A stretch of DNA of 64,000 nt. Origin: Pigmentiphaga kullae (lineage in GTDB: Bacteria > Pseudomonadota > Gammaproteobacteria > Burkholderiales > Burkholderiaceae_B). Under the pieces are notes generated by a model, which saw nothing but the letters and a program-made list of their open reading frames with translations, had not been told where the DNA came from and searched no databases. Position 1 is the stretch's first letter, and each line of letters begins with the position of its first letter. A program made the position numbers and the translations under genes. The DNA is taken from NCBI RefSeq assembly GCF_004216695.1, contig NZ_SGXC01000001.1, positions 2,356,001-2,420,000 on the forward strand. Direction: 5' to 3'. Shown here piece after piece: positions 60,482 through 64,000 of the stretch.

Positions 60482-62008
60482 TCAGGCAACACCCGAAGCA
60501 GGCAGCCGCCCAGGCAACCGATCGTCGGGCCGCTCGCTCAGCATGTCCAGCAATTCCCGCCGCCGGCCCGCGTAGCCCGGATCGTCGAACAGGTTGTCCA
60601 TCTCGTCGGGATCGTCGGCCAGGTTGTACATCTCGCCCGCGCCGCTGCCCTGTTCGTGCGTGAGCTTCCAGTCGCGGGTGCGTACCGTGCGCAGCTTCAG
60701 CTCCACGCCGCAGCGCGAGGCCGCCACGTCCCATTCGCTCAACGCGTAGTCCCGGCCGGCGTCCGCGCCTTCCAGCAGCGGCCGCAGGCTGCGGCCGTGC
60801 TGCGGCCCCAGCGCGGCGGCGTTCGCGTAGTCGGCCATCGTGGCCGCGAGGTCCAGCGTCGAGACCGGGTCGCGTACCTGCACGCCGGCCCGCACGCCCG
60901 GGCCGCGCGCCACCATCGCCACGCGCAGCAGGCCTTCGTAGGCCATGGGTCCCTTGAGCATCAGCCCATGGTCGCCCAGCCATTCGCCATGGTCCGAGGT
61001 GAAGACGACCAGCGTGTCCTGGTCCAGCCCGTATTCGTGCAAGGCTTTCAGGATGCGGCCCACCTGGTGGTCCACCAGCGAGATCATCCCGTAGTAGTTG
61101 GCGATGATGTTGCGCAACTGGGCATCGGGCTGGGTCGGGATGCGCGAGAAGTTCTGCCGCAGCGCCTGGACTTCGGCGCTGCCCACCGGCCGGCTTTCCA
61201 TGCTGGCGCGGTGCCACCAGGGGCGGCGGTCGTAGTCGGTGGTGCGATGCCGGGGCAGGTCCACGTCGTCCGGATGGTGCAGCCGGGACCAGGGTTCGGG
61301 GCAGTCGAAGGGGTGGTGCGGATCGGGGAACGAGGCCCACAGGCAGAAGGGCTCGTCGCGGTGCGCGCGCAGGTAGTCGATGGTCTGGTCGCCGATCCAG
61401 GTCGAGTTGTGCCAGGCCACGGGCAGGGCCGAGTTGAAGGTCTGCGGCGCGCCGCTGGGTGGACCCAGGTCGGTCTGGTAGAGGCGGTTGCGCATTTCCC
61501 CCAAGCCGTCGCCGTAGTGCCAGCGCGAGTGGTGCAGGCCGCCGGGCAGCGGCGTGGGCAGCCAGTAGTTGTGGCCTTCGACGACCAGTTCCACGTGGCC
61601 GAAGCCCATGTAGGGACCCGACCAGTCGGGCCCCAGTTCGGCCTCGGTGTGCTGGCACTCGGGCCGGCCGGTGCGGGCGAAGGTGTGGTGCGTGGAGAAA
61701 TGCGCTTTGCCGATGAAGCCCGTGGCGTATCCCGCCGCCGACAGGCTGCCGGCGAAGCCGGCTTCGCCGGTGCGCTCGTCCAGGTCGATGCCGTTGTCGC
61801 AGACGCCATGGGTCAGCGGCAGCAGGCCGGTCAGGATGGACGCCCGCGACGGCTGGCACACCAGATTGGGGGTGATGCACGACGAGAAGTGCGTGCCGGT
61901 GCGGGCCAGCTCGTCGATGTGGGGCGTCTTCACGCGCCGTCCGGCAAAACCCAGGCAGTCGCCCCGGTGCTGGTCGGTGGTGATGAGCAGGATGTTGGGG
62001 CGCTTCAT
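60482..62008 (-). CDS. Sulfatase-family hydrolase
   Basis: This 508-residue alkaline-phosphatase-fold sulfatase starts 'KRPNILLITTDQHRGDCLG' with metal ligand D12, carries the formylglycine motif C51-Q-P-S-R55 ('CQPSRASILTG') and has the second metal site in 'FTSDHGEWLGDHG'. It would hydrolyse a sulfate ester, choline-sulfatase-like or aryl; no signal peptide is visible, so action is cytoplasmic. Activation needs a formylglycine-generating enzyme that is not in the window. Its start overlaps the upstream Bug receptor stop by four bases. Phosphonate- or phosphodiester-acting relatives cannot be excluded. Confidence 0.9.
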   Translation of the reverse strand: MKRPNILLITTDQHRGDCLGFAGRRVKTPHIDELARTGTHFSSCITPNLVCQPSRASILTGLLPLTHGVCDNGIDLDERTGEAGFAGSLSAAGYATGFIGKAHFSTHHTFARTGRPECQHTEAELGPDWSGPYMGFGHVELVVEGHNYWLPTPLPGGLHHSRWHYGDGLGEMRNRLYQTDLGPPSGAPQTFNSALPVAWHNSTWIGDQTIDYLRAHRDEPFCLWASFPDPHHPFDCPEPWSRLHHPDDVDLPRHRTTDYDRRPWWHRASMESRPVGSAEVQALRQNFSRIPTQPDAQLRNIIANYYGMISLVDHQVGRILKALHEYGLDQDTLVVFTSDHGEWLGDHGLMLKGPMAYEGLLRVAMVARGPGVRAGVQVRDPVSTLDLAATMADYANAAALGPQHGRSLRPLLEGADAGRDYALSEWDVAASRCGVELKLRTVRTRDWKLTHEQGSGAGEMYNLADDPDEMDNLFDDPGYAGRRRELLDMLSERPDDRLPGRLPASGVA

Positions 62009-62967
62009 GGTTTGTTCTGCTGACTCTTGATCTTGGCGATGACGGGGGCGAGGCGGCGGGTGTCCGCGCCGATGCGCTCGCGCAGCTCGCGCGGGCCGCC
62101 TTCGCCCGCGGCCAGGCCCTGGGCCTGCAGCTTGTCGCGCACCTGAGGGTCGCGCAGTACCGACCGGACCGACGCGGTCAGCTTGTCGATCACCGCGGGC
62201 GGCGTGCCGGCGGGCGCGAACAGGCCGAACCAGCTGTCGAAGGTGAAGCCCTTCACCTTGTCCTTGAGCATGGGCAGATCAGGCAGATCGGGGATGGGCG
62301 TGGCGGCCGTGTTGGCCAGCCCTTGCACCTTGCCGCCCCGCACCGGCTGGATGGCCGTGCTGGCGGCCAGGAACATCATGTCGATGTGCCCGCCCATCAC
62401 GTCCACGAAACCCTGCGGCGCCGCCTTGTACGGCACGTGCTTGAACGACACGCCGGCCTCCTGCTCGAACAGCGCCATGCCCAGGTGGTGGGTGGAACCT
62501 TCGCCGCCGCTGGCATAGGTGATCGTGTCGGGGCGGGCGCGCGCCTGGGCCAGCAGTTGTTCGACCGACTTGAACGGGGCCGTGGGCGAGGCCACCAGCA
62601 CATAGCGCAGGGTGGACAGCGTGGCGACCGGTTCCAGGTCCTTCTGCGGCTGGTAGGGCATCTTCTCCATCAGGAAAGGCACCGCGGCGAACGAGGCGTC
62701 GATGCCCAGCAGCAGGGTATAGCCGTCGGGCGCGGCCTTGATCACCGCCTGGGTGCCGATGATGGTGGCGCCGCCGGGCTTGTTCTCGACGATGATCGGC
62801 ACGTTCCACTGCTTGCCGAGCTGCTCGGCCACCAGCCTGCCCACCATGTCGGCGGCGCCGCCGGGCACCGAGGGCACGACCAGCGTGACGGGGCGGTCGG
62901 GATAGGCGGCCTGGGCACCGGCCGAGAAGGCAAGGGCGGCCACGAGGCCGGTCGCGGATTTCAGCAT
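62005..62967 (-). CDS. Bug-family periplasmic receptor coupled to the sulfatase
   Basis: This 320-residue receptor has signal peptide 'MLKSATGLVAALAFSAGAQA', then 'YPDRPVTLVVPSVPGGAADMVGRLV', 'PDGYTLLLGIDAS' and 'HVPYKAAPQGFVDVMGGH'. AAGGAG precedes the start at 62967; a longer reading frame lacks a signal peptide. It is translationally coupled to the sulfatase, which suggests that it binds the sulfated substrate or its parent compound. It is divergent from a LysR gene. Confidence 0.93.
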   Translation of the reverse strand: MLKSATGLVAALAFSAGAQAAYPDRPVTLVVPSVPGGAADMVGRLVAEQLGKQWNVPIIVENKPGGATIIGTQAVIKAAPDGYTLLLGIDASFAAVPFLMEKMPYQPQKDLEPVATLSTLRYVLVASPTAPFKSVEQLLAQARARPDTITYASGGEGSTHHLGMALFEQEAGVSFKHVPYKAAPQGFVDVMGGHIDMMFLAASTAIQPVRGGKVQGLANTAATPIPDLPDLPMLKDKVKGFTFDSWFGLFAPAGTPPAVIDKLTASVRSVLRDPQVRDKLQAQGLAAGEGGPRELRERIGADTRRLAPVIAKIKSQQNKP

Positions 62968-63052
62968 GGTTGTCTCCTTCGACACGCCCGTTCCTGGCGG
63001 CGGACGTTTCATCTGCGGCAGATGATGGCCGATCTCGATCATTGCGGTCCAA

Positions 63053-63078
63053 TGATATATTTGGCCATTCTCATATCA
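63053..63078. promoter_or_regulatory. Candidate LysR binding site between divergent genes
   Basis: The inverted repeat TGATAT (63053-63058)/ATATCA (63073-63078) with a 14-base spacer lies 14 bases before the LysR start, in an AT-rich patch. Symmetric AT-containing arms of this spacing are usual for LysR autoregulatory sites. Binding is inferred. Confidence 0.5.
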
Positions 63079-63091
63079 GAACTGGTATGTA

Positions 63092-64000
63092 ATGTCAGAC
63101 GCTCCCGAGGCCGCGCTGCGCGCGGACTGGTTCCTGCGCGGCCGGCTGCGGCTGCGCCACCTGCGCCTGCTGGTGGTGATGGACGACGTGCGCAACGTGG
63201 GCGAGGCCGCGCGCCGCATGGCCACCACCCAGCCGGCGGTCTCCCGGATGCTGGCCGAGCTCGAGGAGATGGTCGGGGCCAGGCTGTTCGAGCGCACCTC
63301 GAAGGGGACCTTTCCGACCGTGCATGGCGCCTCGATGATCCGGCACGCGCGCTGGGTGCTGGGCGACCTCGAACGCATGGGGCGGGAATGGTCCGAGCCC
63401 GGCGGCCTGGGCATCGAGACCCTGAGCATGGGCATCAATTCCTCGTCCGCGGCCTTCCTGGTCCCGCGCATGCTGCTGCGGCTCGAGCGCCGGGCGGCGG
63501 GCATCAACGTGCTGGTGCGCGAAGGTTCGATCGAGGCGCTGCTGCCCGATCTCCAGACCCGCAAGCTGGACCTGGTGGTGGCGCGGCTGGGGGCGGGAAC
63601 GGCCGGCGCCGGACTCGCCACGCGCATCCTGTGCGAAGAACCGATGTGCGTGTGCGGGTCGGCCAGCCACCCGCTGGCGGCCAGGAAGCGGCCGTCCTGG
63701 AAGGACCTGGCGGCCTACCCGTGGATCCTCCCGCCGCGCGGCAGTCCGGTGCGGGCCGGGCTGGACATGCTGTTCCAGCGCGAGGACGTCCGGCCGGCCT
63801 CGCGGGTGGAATCGGCCTCGGTGCTGAACAACATGGTCCTGATGGACAACAGCCAGGCCTTGTCGGTAATGCCGCGCGCGGTGGCCGCCTATCATGCGCG
63901 CCGCCACGCGCTGGCGATCCTGGCGGTGGAACTGCCTCCGGTGTTCGGCCCCATCGGCGTGATACGCCACGACAGCCTGGAGCCTTCGCCCGCCATGCGG
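63092..64000 (+). CDS. LysR-family transcriptional regulator (3' end cut by window edge)
   Basis: The 303 visible codons begin MSDAPEAALR and contain the LysR helix-turn-helix 'RHLRLLVVMDDVRNVGEAARRMATTQPAVSRMLAELE' (about residues 22-58), then a periplasmic-binding-like effector domain that starts near 'LGIETLSMGINSS'. The family is 290-330 residues long, so little is missing. The N-terminal 'LRLRHLRLL' and 'ATTQPAVSRMLAELEEMVGARLFER' fit the CbbR/GbpR-like branch. It is divergent from the Bug-sulfatase operon and probably activates it. Confidence 0.92.
   Translation, partial: MSDAPEAALRADWFLRGRLRLRHLRLLVVMDDVRNVGEAARRMATTQPAVSRMLAELEEMVGARLFERTSKGTFPTVHGASMIRHARWVLGDLERMGREWSEPGGLGIETLSMGINSSSAAFLVPRMLLRLERRAAGINVLVREGSIEALLPDLQTRKLDLVVARLGAGTAGAGLATRILCEEPMCVCGSASHPLAARKRPSWKDLAAYPWILPPRGSPVRAGLDMLFQREDVRPASRVESASVLNNMVLMDNSQALSVMPRAVAAYHARRHALAILAVELPPVFGPIGVIRHDSLEPSPAMR

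Overview
This is a high-G+C (roughly two-thirds by eye) betaproteobacterial chromosome segment, most likely Bordetella, Achromobacter or a close Alcaligenaceae relative. The main reasons are eight stand-alone Bug/TctC-type periplasmic receptors, many IclR/MarR/LysR regulators next to aromatic oxygenases, and housekeeping blocks typical of the group (glnE / yhdP-nitrilase-tldD, darP / pmbA, sseA-moaC). The genus call is inference. I saw no rRNA, tRNA, CRISPR array, insertion sequence or phage gene. No stretch of more than about 300 bases lacks a gene; the largest gaps are the promoter regions at 57554-57781 and 30487-30697.

Layout. 1-4338: a leftward operon for a Rieske ring-hydroxylating oxygenase (alpha, beta), a Bug receptor and a class II aldolase-type enzyme cut by the window edge, with a divergent IclR regulator. 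4396-9844: housekeeping genes (universal stress protein, esterase, mogA, darP, pmbA, ndh). 9961-16466: two NMT1/THI5-like substrate-binding proteins, an ABC ATPase and permease, a cytosine-deaminase-type amidohydrolase and a MarR regulator, then a P1-family peptidase. 16503-28113: moaC-sseA, bepA, a small ACT-like protein with a DapA-family lyase/aldolase, a ThDP enzyme, a YheT hydrolase, purU, a zinc-finger protein, ilvE and azlCD. 28135-30486: a VOC protein-IclR-Bug operon. 30698-40087: glnE, divergent from yhdP-nitrilase-tldD.

40254-64000 is catabolic and looks accessory. It starts with a flavin reductase-cupin-Bug-CHM isomerase-IclR cluster (40254-44025). Between 44039 and 60396 lies the most unusual part. 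It holds two related MarR regulators, an HpaC/HpaB-type two-component monooxygenase, a carboxymuconolactone-decarboxylase-like protein, two paralogous isopenicillin-N-synthase-type Fe(II) oxygenases, a TauD-type oxygenase, four Bug receptors, a DUF1330 protein, an HpaI-type aldolase, a second Rieske oxygenase, an enoyl-CoA hydratase-like protein and an amidase. Its intergenic regions are AT-rich and carry related palindromes, mainly TTACT-NN-AGTAA, upstream of divergent transcription units. I read this as one MarR-controlled regulon for an aromatic, probably amide-bearing or otherwise decorated, compound; no known pathway with this gene set comes to mind. The window ends with a sulfatase-Bug operon divergent from a LysR regulator cut by the right edge.

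How the genes work together: most catabolic units pair one or more oxygenases with a secreted Bug receptor and a local regulator, but no TctA/TctB membrane subunits are present, so the receptors must use a transporter encoded elsewhere or act as sensors.
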